Below the pieces are notes generated by a model. It searched no databases. It saw only the letters and a list, made by a program, of their open reading frames with translations, and had not been told where the DNA came from. Positions 24,229 to 37,258 of a DNA stretch of 64,000 nt are shown here, piece after piece. The position numbers and the translations under genes were made by a program. Numbering within the stretch: position 1 is the first letter of the stretch; every line of letters starts with the position of its first letter. Source of the DNA: Beroe forskalii (Eukaryota > Ctenophora > Nuda > Beroida > Beroidae). The stretch spans positions 463,507 to 527,506 of the forward strand of contig WFMF01000090.1 of the NCBI GenBank assembly GCA_011033025.1. The letters run 5' to 3'.

Positions 24229-27200
24229 GGGGTGGACTGTGGTTTGGAGAGACATTGATTTGAGGATATTATCAGAGATAGCGGTAAGTTTTTAATTGAG
24301 TATTTTGAGAGAAGCAGACTCTTAATAAAAACGTTAAATTATGAAAAAGTGGACTCGTATTTTATCATAGGAGATATATTTGGTTATAATAACTTTGAGA
24401 GTTTAAGGGCAGTGCTGTGAATAGCCGTCCAAATCATGATATAACGTTATGAGCATTAATTGTGCGTGCCGGATTGAACGCCTTTTGTCGTAGAATTTAG
24501 AATTTTACCTTTTATCAGTGCTATTCATGTTTGTAGATACAACGTGCCCCAGATAAATTGTAGTGTTTGAATTTGAATAAACTTATATAGTGTCTTTTAA
24601 AGGCCTAGAGTAGTTTTGATTTTTAACCATTGTATCACTTTATATTACGTAGCGTTTGTAGGGGAATATTTTTAAATCTTTTAAAATATTATCATGTTTA
24701 TTTTACTATGCTGTTATAATTAACTTTGTTCCGTTTTTGGAACATTATTTGGAAAATTGGACAAATAATTGTTTTATTTCTTGTTATGTTATACTTAAAG
24801 ATACAACACGTGTAAATATTCGAAATTGGCAATTATTGTGGGCGCCAGCAAGTATTTGAGGGAACAGACTTGTCAATGATAGGGTAAAGGGTTGGGACTG
24901 AGTAAACATTGAGCGATGAAATCAAGTACCGTGACCTTAAATGCTGCCCATTCAATATTTGAATGAGTTTCAGCAATAAAACGCATAGAATGTTTGTGTC
25001 TTAGCGTGGCAATTGAAATCACAAACTGAACTATTTCTGTACAAAACGTAACGCGCGACTGTGTATTTTGTGATGATGCGCTCACGTACGAACAAAATTT
25101 TGATTGTGTGTCTTTAAGGAAATTGACTTCGCAACGCGCGCCGTTCGCGCAATAACACATGCATTCAGATCAAACATGCGTTGCGTTATTGTATCGTTCG
25201 TTCTAGAGTGGACTGTGGACCCACTTATTGGTTAATGACCCCTGCCGTTTAACTGTACTTAGTTGTATCTCTTACTTTAAAGGAGAATCTGGGGTTATTT
25301 GTATCGTTTCATTTCTGCCATAGAACATTAAAATGTGCGACATTTTTACGGGCTCAATTTTTGTAACGGACGCGAAATTTGGTGCTTCGGTATGAATTGC
25401 ATTTGCGAATAAACAAAAGAAGTTTTGATCCATTTTCCAGTGCTTGACGAAGGGCATTCAGTAATTCTAGACTCTATTATACTCGACTTCTCAATAGAGA
25501 GATGAGGATAGCCCATAACACGTACCAGGTGTTGTTATGCCATCTACTTTCATTGTGAATGGCTCGAATTTTAGTTGTACTTGTAGCTTTTGTAGTCACC
25601 ATATTAAGAGCATAGTTTAAACAGGTACTTTCAAAGTAAATTTGCTTCGACAAACAAAAACTTTTTCATTGAGTTTAGATTTCCCTCAGATTCTTTTGAA
25701 AGGGGGGGTTACTGATCATTAGTTGCAACTTCAGATTAAGGTCTGGAATATCCATTAAAATGTGCTGGCATGATCATCGGCAATGGGAAAAAACCCATGT
25801 CATAATCTAATTAGAAGTGCAGAAGGTTGAAACCTGATCACACTGACAAATTGCAAATGAGTAGGTGAGATTGTTTCTGGCAGGGAATCTCCTTGACATA
25901 TTTAATGTGAGTGTGACTTATGTTAAGATGTTAGACCGGATAAGATTGGATGCTTGCAAAATAGGTATTTAATTTGGAGATTTGCCAAACAAGAGTTCAT
26001 ATGATGTCATGAATTATGTTATGTACTTTACACCCCGTCCCCATGACATATTATCACTATTGCTCTATTGTAGTTGATCGTTTTAACATTGAGATAGTGA
26101 TGTAAAACTTCAACCACTCACGTTCGAATTGATGACCTTTTCTTCAGGAATGCATAATTCAATAGACTTCTCGACCGTGAATATCTATACTTTGTGTACA
26201 TATTACCGCCGCCTTCATTGAAACATGTACGTACCTACCTACCTCTGTACGATTAAATACCTGAATAATGATCTCATATGTCGTTGACTGTACCAAACGT
26301 CTTAATATCTTTTTTACTTTTACATACGGGATCAGTATAAGTACGACGTACGTAGAGGATTTGTTCTTTCATTCATTGTAAGTTTTTGTACCTGCTTTTC
26401 ATTCTGTAAGTGGACTATTAGTTCTATTTGTGGAATAACAGTCCAATGATAATTAGGTACCTACCTTTTTTCTATTTTCATGACACCGTAGTCCGTAATT
26501 ATTATGTTGTCATTCTTTAAATCAGGGTGGTACGTAGTCCCTATTACTCTATTAAGCTATGTATAGGCTGAAAGGTTGTGGTACTCTACTATGTGAATGG
26601 CAAGGACCGTAATTCTGGGGGGGGGGGATGTCCCCCTCACTTATTTGGTAGATTGCTGGAAAATCTCTCTAACAAAAACACAGTTAAAATCTAAAATTTA
26701 CAAAAATTTCGCCTACGGCGGGCAAGTCTGCTACTTAATGGCTTAAAAAATTTCGATGTCCTCACCTGTTTTTTTTCCTTCTTTTCAATTTACGACCATG
26801 CAAGGCATTACCCCCCCCCCATCTGAGATGCAAATAAAGGCCTTGTAAATCATGGTACGGTATATGCAATATGCATGGCATCGAATCAGAGGGATCTAAG
26901 AGTTATAGGACGACAGATGATGAAATTAATGTACAAAATACAAATTATACATTAATTTATAGCGATTACTGACTTTGTCAATTGTCCTTACCCCGCCCTC
27001 CCACATGTAGTTTATCTTTAATCTACAATACACAGTACAGAAGTCATCTGTGATGCACCTGTGATCTGTCATGACTGTTATATTTGTATTCGTGACAGTT
27101 AAGTTGTAAGAAGGATCAAGGAAGGGGAGAAAATGAGAAATATAATAGGGAAAAGATTCTGAACATGTAGGATGTGAAATCTATCGTAGACATGGTGCCA

Positions 27201-27864
27201 AGTTAGAACTAACTCTAAGAAGAGTGATGCAATGCAGTCATTGTATTCAGGCTCTTTGATCCTTTGTTTATGCTCCCGTTAAATCCCAATTTGAATAACA
27301 TAAATCATGTCTTGTTTATTTGTTTAATTGTCAGTACCTGTAAGACTATGACCTTTTTACCAATATACTGCACCATCGAATAATCATTTCACCGTTACCA
27401 ATCTAACCAAAAGTAGCCTAATTACTTAATCAAATTCTTTGCATCATACACTTAATCCGTTTCTATCGATTTACTACTCTCCTGAAGCCATACTATTTGC
27501 TGTCGCTTTCACGTGAAATTAGATTTTAATTGCATTTACATAATATATTCGAATTATAAATCGGCTGTCTTTATAATTTACATTTTACAAGAAGTACGCA
27601 CTGATATCCTGTAAAACAGTAATTTCACTTTCTCTTTCGTTTCTGCTTTTGCCCAACCTGCAGGCCAATGGCAACCGCTTATGTGGCATCATGTCAACAT
27701 GTACTCAGCTAGTTGCTAGGTGGAAGTAACTCTTGTCAATAGTTGTATGGTAGGAGTAGAATAGTGCCAGACTTTAGTCTGGACGTATGAGATATGTGTA
27801 TCATTTTAAAGAGTTTAAGTTTTGCTTTTGTTTTATCTTGCAGCACCCAATACGAAATACGATT
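24229..27864. other. Gene-free region after GPSM
   Basis: Beyond the GPSM 3' end there is no exon I can support. A CpG-bearing patch with GCGCGC lies near 25050-25200, and poly-G and poly-C runs occur near 26617 and 26810, close to weakly complementary sequences. The remainder is plain AT-rich DNA. Confidence 0.5.
24576..24581 (+). promoter_or_regulatory. Poly(A) signal of the GPSM gene
   Basis: AATAAA about 350 bases after the stop at 24226-24228, in AT-rich DNA. Confidence 0.55.
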
Positions 27865-30800
27865 TACTCTAGTAGCAGAGTGTAGTTGTGTATGCACTTC
27901 GATGTCCAGAATTTTTGACCATTGGAGGTTGTTCTCCAGGCAATTCTGGTCCAGAATCATCTAGGTACCACTTTTGTATCGCTAGACATGCCTGTGGGGC
28001 CACGCCCATGCCACGCCCTTAGGCGCGTATGGTAAAATTTGTATCTCGGCCCAGGAAGGTCGTAGAAACTCGATTTTGGGCTCAAACGAATCGCAATGAC
28101 CATATTTATATTAGACTTGTTAATAAACATATGCCTTAAAATGCTCAGGAAAAAGTTATGAGCGAAAAACTGATTGAGCCATGTGCGAGCCTCATATTGG
28201 GTAATTTTCATAAATCGGTACACGAAGGTCGTAAAGACTGCGTTCATATCAAAAGAAGCGAAATATTCATGTTTATTCGACTTGTGAATAAACATATGCC
28301 CTGAAATGCTCACAAAATGAGTTATGGGCTGAAACCGATTTTTTGGCCATTTGCCCTATCTGAATGGGGTAAATTAATTCAGTAAAATATCCTAATTTCA
28401 ATTCAAAATCCTAAACGATTGCTTTTGAGCATTTGATGATATCTTGTGTCAAAAATTTATACATTATAAGATCCTCAGATGGCTATGGAAGCTCATCCAA
28501 GCTGTAATTCTTTCCGATATTTTAGATGCAAGCCATTTGGGCATTTTTCGAATTGGGCATGGTTCTCAGCATCCATTTGAGATGTTATTGCTATAATTAT
28601 ATGCAGTGTCACTATTTCAATCGGATGAAATCATACAGTTAAATGGGTTCATAGAACATGCCTACAACGCTCGTCAGTTCAAGTCCAGTTCTCCGATGAT
28701 CTCCAGTGTGTCCACCCGGATGCAAGCAAACTCTCAATGGAATGCAGAATGTGGAAGCAACTACATCACCAAAATCAGCAGGTATAAAGATTGTTCACTG
28801 GATTACTAAGAAAAAGTTTGTGTATAGTTTATAGTTTATTTCGAAAATTCATCTCAATTTCATGCTGCTGAAATGATATGATGGATGATATTTAATGAAT
28901 ATGATAGTACCTATGATAGAAGCGTCCAGTCCTTGGGCTTATCACTTACCAGTGGGCTAAAGTTGGGCAACAAACACCATGAGTGGACTTTTTGGAATAA
29001 AGCCATAAATGCAATAATATCAATGGAAATAGGATCTTGTGAGCTAGGAAATGGTTTGCTATTGTTTAAGTATTTTAAATTCGATCAATCCATGTGTGAA
29101 ACATACCTATTTTGGCTGCCACAGCCAGTTGGGCTCATATGTGTCACAATAGCAATTACCGTAAATTTCAATGTCCAATGAATCTTAATATCTTAATATG
29201 AAAACAATCCATCAAAATAGTTTTTCTATGTCAAAGTGACTTAAACATAATTGGACTGTAATTTCAAGGCTCTATTTTGGTGGTCAGTTACATCTAAATG
29301 GCTTGTAAAAAATAAACGATGGCCAGTTTCGTCTTGTATTCTGCTCAAGCGTAACTCCATAGTAATTTAAAATCATGTTAATAAACAATTTCAGCTCCTA
29401 ATCGGTCAGATCTATGTCTCAAGCACTTCAAAGCATGAAACTATTCAAGTATAAACTATAGGTCTTTAGTATTACAGATAACTAGATAAGCAGATAGAAA
29501 ACTATTGATTTGTAATGCACTTGGTTTGCTGTTTCCTATGTAAGTTGGATTAAATGATTACATGATCCCGAATTAGGCAAAATTGAGAGTCTACTGCCTT
29601 TGGTGCTCGAATTAAGGGCGTGTGAGGGAATACAATGGAATCCCGGATTCCTTTGTAAAGCATTTATCTGACTCATCCATTTTGAACTTATAGAACTATC
29701 TATCTTGTATCTTTTAATCCATAACTGGGATCTTCCAGCCTTCATTCCGTTCCATTGGGATCTTTCTGATTTTCAATTTATTGATCTTCAATTTAGTGAT
29801 TATGACTTTATATTAAGTGATTTTCAATTAAGGACGATAATAAAGGAGCTTCATTTTCTTATTTGAGCCCATTAGACAGCCATGATGACTTGATATTTCT
29901 ATTAATGTAATTGGAATTATCATAGTTATTCATTCACTTGAAAAATCCTGCACACCATCCTAACTAACTTGGTAACTTGGTTGAGTTTATCCGAGAGTCG
30001 AAAAGGTCATCAGAGGTCCGACCACCGCGCTGGTGAGTAGTCTACCAGAGAGTTTGACCAATTGCAGCTGTAGCCAGCGACCGGTGGGTTGTCCGGTATC
30101 AAAGCAACATAATTCGACAAATTGATTTTAAACGAATCAAATGTTTCAGCTGCTTTAACTGCGCCCGGTATAGTGTTCCACAGTTTTGGTCCTTGGACTG
30201 CAAATGATCTGTCATATAGCGTCTGATTACTTACTGTGCTCGACTTAGACAGAGAAGGTATGAGGGCTATTGTACCTTGCCTCAATGTCTCCTTGAATTC
30301 GATTCCACAGCAATTAGGTACAACTTTATGGAGAATCTTCCACATCATCAGAATGATATACCTTTCTCTTCTGCGTTGCAGTGACATCAGCTTTAGCTTA
30401 GTTAGTCTTTGCCAATATTTGAGATTACGTAAACCAACTATACGACTGGTGAAAGTTCTTTGTACCCCTTCTAGAAGCTGGATCTCAGTGACCTTGCTAG
30501 GGTTCCACAGGGGACAGCAGTACTCTAGTGTACTCCTCATCAGTGACTTATACATGGTAGTCATGACCATACTGTCTCGAGTTTTGAAGACACTGAAAAC
30601 CCATGATAGCGTGCTCCTAGCTTTTGACACGGTGGTTGCGATATGTCTGGACCAACTCAAATCACTTGATACCTGAACACCAAGATCTCTAACGTTCTCC
30701 ACAGGATAAAGAGATTCATCGTTTGAAACCTTGTAAGTCAAAGCTTCAGTGAAGAAGGGAAGTTCGAGGAATGAGCTTTTCCTGTTATGGAAGTGATTCA

Positions 30801-32529
30801 AGAGCTCAAATTTCTGCTCATGAAGTTCCATATTATTTTCACGTGACCAGTTGAGAATTCTGTTCAAGTCTTCCTGAAGCAGCATACAGTCGTCATAGCA
30901 GCCAATCTGTTTTGAAACACGAGTGTCGTCTGCAAAAAAGCTGACCCTGGATGCAAGCACAACACGCTCCAAATCATTTATAAACAGAATGAATAAGAGC
31001 GGTCCAAGGACACTTCCCTGAGGAACACCACTGAGCACTTTGGCGATGACTGAGTGGACACCATTGAGAACCACCACTTGGTCACGGTCCGTGAGAAATG
31101 ACTGGATCCACGTAATTAGTTTGTCGTGAAAGCCATATCTCCTTAGCTTCTTGATGAGAATATCCAGATCCACTTTATCAAATGCTTTCGCATAATCGAG
31201 ATAAATCCTCATACCCAGGATCTTTTAATCCTGAACCACTATCGATACCACTACAACACTGACTGCATTCCTCATTTTGTTGTAATATTATTACTAATAC
31301 ATAATTGAGACTTCCATACTGACTTCAATCATTAGCCCCATGAATTATCCATAGGCTAATAATCCATGGATTATCTAGTGGGCAGATTTGAAAAGTCCAC
31401 TCATGGTGTTTGTTGCCCAACTTTAGCCCACTGGTAAGTGATAAGCCCAAGGACTGGACGCTTCTATCATAGGTACTATCATATTCATTAAATATCATCC
31501 ATCATATCATTTCAGCAGCATGAAATTGAGATGAATTTTCGAAATAAACTATACATTATACACAAACTTTTTCTGAGTAATCCAGTGAACAATCTTTATA
31601 CCTACTGATTTTAGTGATGTAGTTGCTTCCACATTCTGCATTCCATTGAGAGTTTACTTGCATCCAAGTGGACACACTGGAGATCATCAAAGAACTGGAC
31701 TTGAACTGACGAGCGTTGTAGGCATGTTCTATGAACCCATTTAACTGTATGATTTCATCCGATTGAAATAGTGACACTGCATATAATTATAGCAATAACA
31801 TCTCAAATGGATGCTGAGAACCATGCCCAATTCGAAAAATGCCCAAAATGGCTTGCATCTAAAATATCGGAAAGAATTACAGCTTGGATGAGCTTCCAGC
31901 CATCTGAGGATCTTTATAATGTATAAATTTTTTGACACAAGATATCATTAAATGCTCAAAAGCAATCGTTTAGGATTTTGAATTGAAATTAGGATATTTT
32001 ACTGAATTAATTTACCCCATTCAGATAGGGCAAATGGCCAAAAAATCGGTTTTCAGCCCATAACTCATTTTTGTGAGCATTTCAGGGCATATGTTTATTC
32101 ACAAGTCGAATATAAACATGAATATTTCGCTTCTTTTGAGCTATGAACGCAGTCTTTACGACCTTCAAAATTGATTTATGAAAATTACCCAATATGAGGC
32201 TCGCGCATGGCTCGAAAATCAGTTTTCGCTCATAACTTTTTTCCTGAGCATTTTAAGGCATATCTTTATTAACAAGTCTAATATAAATATGGTCATTGCG
32301 ATTCGTTTGAGCCCAAAATCGAGTTTCTACGACCTTCCTGGGCCGAGATACAAATTTTCACCATACGCCGCAAGGGCGTGGCATGGGCGTGGCCCCACAG
32401 GCATGTGTCTAGCGATACAAAAGTGGTACCTAGATGATTCTGGACCAGAATTGCCTGGAGAACAACCTCCAATGGTCAAAAATTCTGGACATCGAAGTCC
32501 ATACACAACTACACGCTGCTACTAGAGTA
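27865..32529. mobile_element. 4.66-kb structure with 1.13-kb inverted arms
   Basis: Bases 27865-28992 are the reverse complement of 31391-32529 with only scattered differences (by eye about 95% identical where checked). The outer ends read TACTCTAGTAGCAG and complement; homology stops sharply outside, where both flanks show ATT, a possible 3-base target duplication. Each arm contains two related sub-repeats (around AAACATATGCC and GTTATG). A small frame, MSLFQSDEIIQLNGFIEHAY..., is present in both arms but has no recognised family. The 2.4-kb centre holds a truncated LINE reverse transcriptase. It may be a foldback transposon invaded by a LINE, or two copies of one element in inverted order. 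Confidence 0.75.
30010..31212 (-). pseudogene. LINE (CR1/Jockey-like) reverse transcriptase, 5'-truncated
   Basis: A 400-codon open frame begins inside the RT palm with IYLDYAKAFDKVD, followed by LSGVPQGSVLGPLLFILFIND and FADDTRV, the three classic blocks carrying the catalytic aspartates, then a thumb/connection region and the usual C-terminal WNTIPGAV-type block. Non-LTR retrotransposons use this enzyme for target-primed insertion. The endonuclease and the N-terminal RT motifs are missing: upstream DNA (31213-31390) is not coding, as expected for 5' truncation during insertion. The remaining frame is unbroken, so insertion may be fairly recent. The simple ATTGATTTTCAATT-type sequence near 29750-29830 may be its 3' end. 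Confidence 0.88.
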
Positions 32530-34410
32530 ATTAGTGAATCAGAATGCTTGCTATCATCCCAGTATCGATTAGCTGTATACCTAATACGTTTAATCAAAAA
32601 GCTTTTACCAAAAGGGACTCGAATGATACTCGAATGTCCATTTCCATAAATATCAATAAATACATCAATACTTCAACCAGATTGAAAGTATAACCTCTGA
32701 ACATTGTCTTCCACTCAATTACTGCCCGATTAGTAACTGTACCGATTTAAACACGAGCTGATATATCTGTACCGAAATCAGAACAATTTGTCCAAAAATT
32801 AGCACGTCTCGGCTAATTGTTGTTGATGATTGTGTTTGTTCTCCAGGAAGTGATGGGCTGATGGATGTGCCGATGAGTTTAGCACTATATGTCACGGACC
32901 AGGGTGGTTCAGTGACGTCATTATCAGGGATAAGAGTGGTGAATTGGTGATGTAATGCTGCCTACTTATCGTCAGAGTCGTTTAGCAGTACTGTCATTAA
33001 AATCAATGCGGGTAATTACACGCAAAGTGTTAGCGGCGGAGGAAACCACGTATTTTTCTGAAAGTGCTGTATATTTGCGTATAGAATAGTGAAATGATGA
33101 CGTCATCAGAAGCTTTTTAATTTTTGTCCAGTTATTAATGTTATAGGATTTTACATAATTCAACGGATACATAATTAGATTCATAATTTACGGGCAAGAT
33201 CTGCTGGCACTGTGGAGCAGTAGCTCAGAAGCTGTGGCAATTCACTTGCTTTCACTGCGTAGCTGAGTAAAATACAAAATAATTAAGCTAAAATAATCTG
33301 AGATTATTTTAATTATCTTGAGCTGTTGCCCGTGTTTCCCAGGGAGCTGTCTGCCTAAAGACAACTTCTACATCTCCTACACAACATCATTATCTCCCAC
33401 GGTTTTCATATAGTAAAATATAGTAAAATGTTCGAGTAGCTGGGGTGTTGGGAATTATATTTCTACCGAATATTTCACATTGCATGTAATTATAAATTAG
33501 CTGATTTCCGCTCTGTCCAGAGTCCGCATAAAATATATTACGTCTGCGTGTTCTTAAACAGAGTGATGTACCTTAGGCTCGTGAATTATGCTGTCATGAG
33601 TGAAGATATTTAAATATTGTACATATCAATAAGTTTTAAACATGTACTTTAAGATTGGGAAGCAATTTACGAGTTTATAATTCAAAATTAAACGAATAAA
33701 ACAGGAAAACAGATGATGAACATTGAACAAACGTCTTAAAAATGCACTTTTTCGATGTGATGTAAAACTGAAAGGTTGTCTGTAATTTGAGTGCAATTAT
33801 CGCTCAGAAACCTTTAAGTTTTGTACATTTTATTCTTAAAGTACACAGTTTGTTATCGATGTGCAACATCACATGGCATTGGCTTTACCGTGGTGAAAAT
33901 GTTATCGTATTCGTAAAATTATGAAATTTAAAATTACGTCATTTTGAGATCCCACCAAATATTTTCATAATCATGATGATAGGAATTTTGATTAGGTTTT
34001 GAGTTATGCATTCTTTTTTGCGATTGCCTTGCAATTTGAGATTTAAAATTTGTTAGTTTCTCTTCCACGATTTGAAATTCGATCTTTCATTTTGATAATG
34101 ATTAAAACCCTGATTGGACCAGTGGACCAGTGGTATACAGATTATTTGTTGCATCGCGGTTTTTTGATACCTCAGCTCGTCAATGAACCACTTACACCTT
34201 TGATCTGGAACTAATTTCTCAATAAAACCGCAGGTAGAGGTAGATGTAAGAGATGGTTCTTCTAGCTGTATCTCCAGAACGTAAGTCAAAATCTCAGTTT
34301 AAATCGTAGTTTAACTCAAAGTAGAAATCGCAGTAAGATCACTGCCTCAGTCTAAAATGATGAGTTTTTCAAATATTATTTTATTGCGTTATCAATTATT
34401 CAGCAATTTC

Positions 34411-34518
34411 ACAAATTTTGGTCTAAAGGACCGGTGAAAATGTGAAATAATGGCCCCAAAAATATTGATCAATATTTTTGGGGCCATTATTTCACCGGTC
34501 CTTTGGACCAAAATTTGT
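34411..34518. repeat. Near-perfect palindrome (hairpin of about 50-base arms)
   Basis: ACAAATTTTGGTCTAAAGGA followed by CCGGTG and AAATAATGGCCCCAAAAATATT is mirrored as reverse complement around a central TTGATCAA. The left arm has an 8-base insertion (AAAATGTG); otherwise only single mismatches are seen. There is no coding capacity. It could be a MITE or a cruciform-forming site. Confidence 0.8.
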
Positions 34519-35453
34519 AATATTTTGATCATGGGGTCGGTTGATAAAGGCCAGTTAAATAGAGACGATGAGGTAGAATTCTTCCAAGATAAACAAATTG
34601 AAGTTTAACTTGAATGATTTAATCTTAGATTTCACCGATTATTAAACTTTGGTGGTAATTTTTTTTTCTAAATTTTATTTCTTAATTAAATCAGCAAGTA
34701 AAACCGTACATTTACAATTGACATCACAACATATCAAATTCAAACATACCTCACGCTCCTGAAGCTGCTGCTTTTTAGTTAAAGTTTAGCTTATTATATG
34801 CGTGATTTGTATGATGACCGGAGTTTAGAATTTAAATATTTACATACACACAAGCTCACGCAAGACATCTTAGTGGGCCAAGCATTATGCGATATATCGT
34901 GTAGTTATGCAGTGTTTGAAGTGCTTACAAAGTTACAATGCCTCGCTATTATGTGGCAGCACTGCTAGACATGATATACTCATGCGTGACGATCATTGTT
35001 GACTTTGTATTGCTTTTTATCTATATGGTTATATTTATATAATCAACAATAATAAACCTTCTTTTGTTGAATTGTTTCGTACTCAGAATGTTCTATTGTG
35101 GTACTCAGACCATCAGTCAAGCGTTCGTTTACTGCGATTCATGAGTCTCACACAAACGAAAGCGAAAGTGCGTTGTGCAGCATAATTTTGTTTATAGAGA
35201 CCAGTTCTTTGATAATAACAGTAATGAACTGTAATAGTCACACAATAGGTACACAGCTAACTTCAGACTTGACAAACAGTACAGCTTTTGACTTTCGACA
35301 GTAGCTTGTCTTTAATATAAACACGATTTTAAACAATACTCACATCAAATGCCCTGGTAAACTGATTTAATTTTCTTTTTTGAAATGTTCTTTTTGATTC
35401 TGTCTCTTTTTTAGTCATGTCTGATGGATAACACCCTGGCAAAAATTACAATA

Positions 35454-35524
35454 AATACCTATTTCAAACTCATCAGGCCGTATTGGGATAATACCTATTT
35501 CAAACTCATCAGGCCGTATTGGGA
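35454..35524. repeat. Tandem duplication of a 35-base unit
   Basis: AATACCTATTTCAAACTCAT followed by CAGGCCGTATTGGGA occurs twice in direct succession. Confidence 0.85.
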
Positions 35525-37258
35525 AATGTGATTTTATGTGAGCTAACACTGCAATTTTACCAGTTTAATTTAGACGAAGGTCCCTAGATGTTTAATAAGA
35601 TGTGCATTTTATTCTGATTCTATACGTACTCGACTTGTGAACTACATTGTTTCCATGCATAGGTATAATGCAAGTATGCAAATATGCGTGCATGACACAT
35701 ACTGCTGCATTCTATATTTCTACATCTTTACTATCAAAGTTGAGGCAAATCAATCTGAATTAACGTGATTCATCTCTGGCAAAAAGCCAATATTTGAGCT
35801 TTCCTTAATGAATGGTGTGCATTCTGAACAGTGAACAGTAAAGCAATGCCTGTATAAAATGTACAATGTATTGCAGGTGTCCTGAATGGCATGTACTCTG
35901 CGTTAAATGTATCATGTATTGGACACCATCGCTTAACTTTAATCCACTGCATCGCTTAACTTTAATCCACTGCAACGTAAACTTTACTAAACTCATAGTA
36001 ACTATGGCTTTACATTTCAATTTTCAGTGGATTTATGTTGACTAATCTCAATTTATTAGACCTTTGGCTTATATTTTGCTTTGATAATTGCCACCTTCCA
36101 CCTATGGCTTCAATCCCGCTTCATAGATTTATCGATAACTTGTTGTTGTTATTCCATGCCAGTGATAAAACTATTCAAGAAGATAAGGAGCACTATTGTT
36201 TATTAGTGGCGCCATCCAGACGCAATTGATCATTCTATCCGTGCTTATTTTGTGCAAGAGTTTGTTCTTGGTCAGGAACAAACTCGAGATCGAAATGAAG
36301 ATAACGCATACGAGAGCAGATTTGTGGCACCATGAACTTATGGTGTTAAGACTCCTTCTAGAATTTATGACATTGAAACCACATTTTTTGTGTAATCGTG
36401 TTCATACTATTACTATAACGACGGATTTAATTTTTGATAATAATTCGAGCTCTTGTTTTCAGTTGTTTATTTAGTAGGTAATTGCTTTTGTTTTCGGATG
36501 GTTTTTATTGTCTTGCAGGCAGTTTTTTGATCTTGGGTGTGTTTTTATGGCACTTTCAATGCGAAAAAAATGTGTTACACTTTTTCTCGTAAATTCGTGC
36601 TAGTGGTAGTACTTTGTGCGCACAATACCGCAACACGCATGTTGATGTTGTGCAACCCCTATTCTATTTCTACAGCCCATCATGTATTCTGTAATGTGGA
36701 ATATTTTAGTGTCAGGAGTAGCTAATGTTCTAGTATTTTCATAAATTCCCGAGTCTCACTTTCAATACATTTTGATTGTTTTCCGTTTGAATTAATTTCA
36801 TCTATTTGCTGAATTTACCTCGACACGATGATGATACGACATCGCGAATTTAATATCATGGCAATCGAATGTTTCACCCATTTCGATCATGAGATATTGC
36901 AGTTACGCTAACAGTGTTTATTAAACTCGCATCCGATCGGTTAATAACTCATTTTAACTACCTCGCTCTGCTCGGTAGACTTAAAACTATTTTCACCACT
37001 GCAGTGGCGCAAATAAGGTCATCACACCCTTAGCCAGTTAGAAAATAGAAATCTGCTTATTCCAGCAGTATTTCCGTATAGCGGGTGTTATGTATGTATA
37101 GCATGTTGGAAAAAGAAAAGAAAAAGAAAGGTAAAACCAAATCACCAAGTCAAGAAATTCAAAAAGACACCTAACCTGAGAGGGAATTTATCACTTGTAT
37201 TGCATTCATATATCAATTATTATGGCATGTTCAATCTAAGGAAAGATTGAAATAAAGA

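Larger units (their letters stand above)
32530..37258. other. Gene-free region before the orphan gene
   Basis: No supported exons. It contains a near-perfect palindrome (34411-34518) and a tandem duplication (35454-35524), listed separately. The promoter of the gene starting at 37259 should be near the right end; no clear TATA box was assigned. Confidence 0.5.

Noticed and set aside
26600..26830. Poly-G (about 26617) and poly-C (about 26810) tracts as transposon ends
   Set aside because: Complementarity is little more than the homopolymers; no shared flanking arm or duplication.
30236..30676. Plus-strand frame of 146 codons across the RT
   Set aside because: Antisense shadow of the LINE reverse transcriptase.
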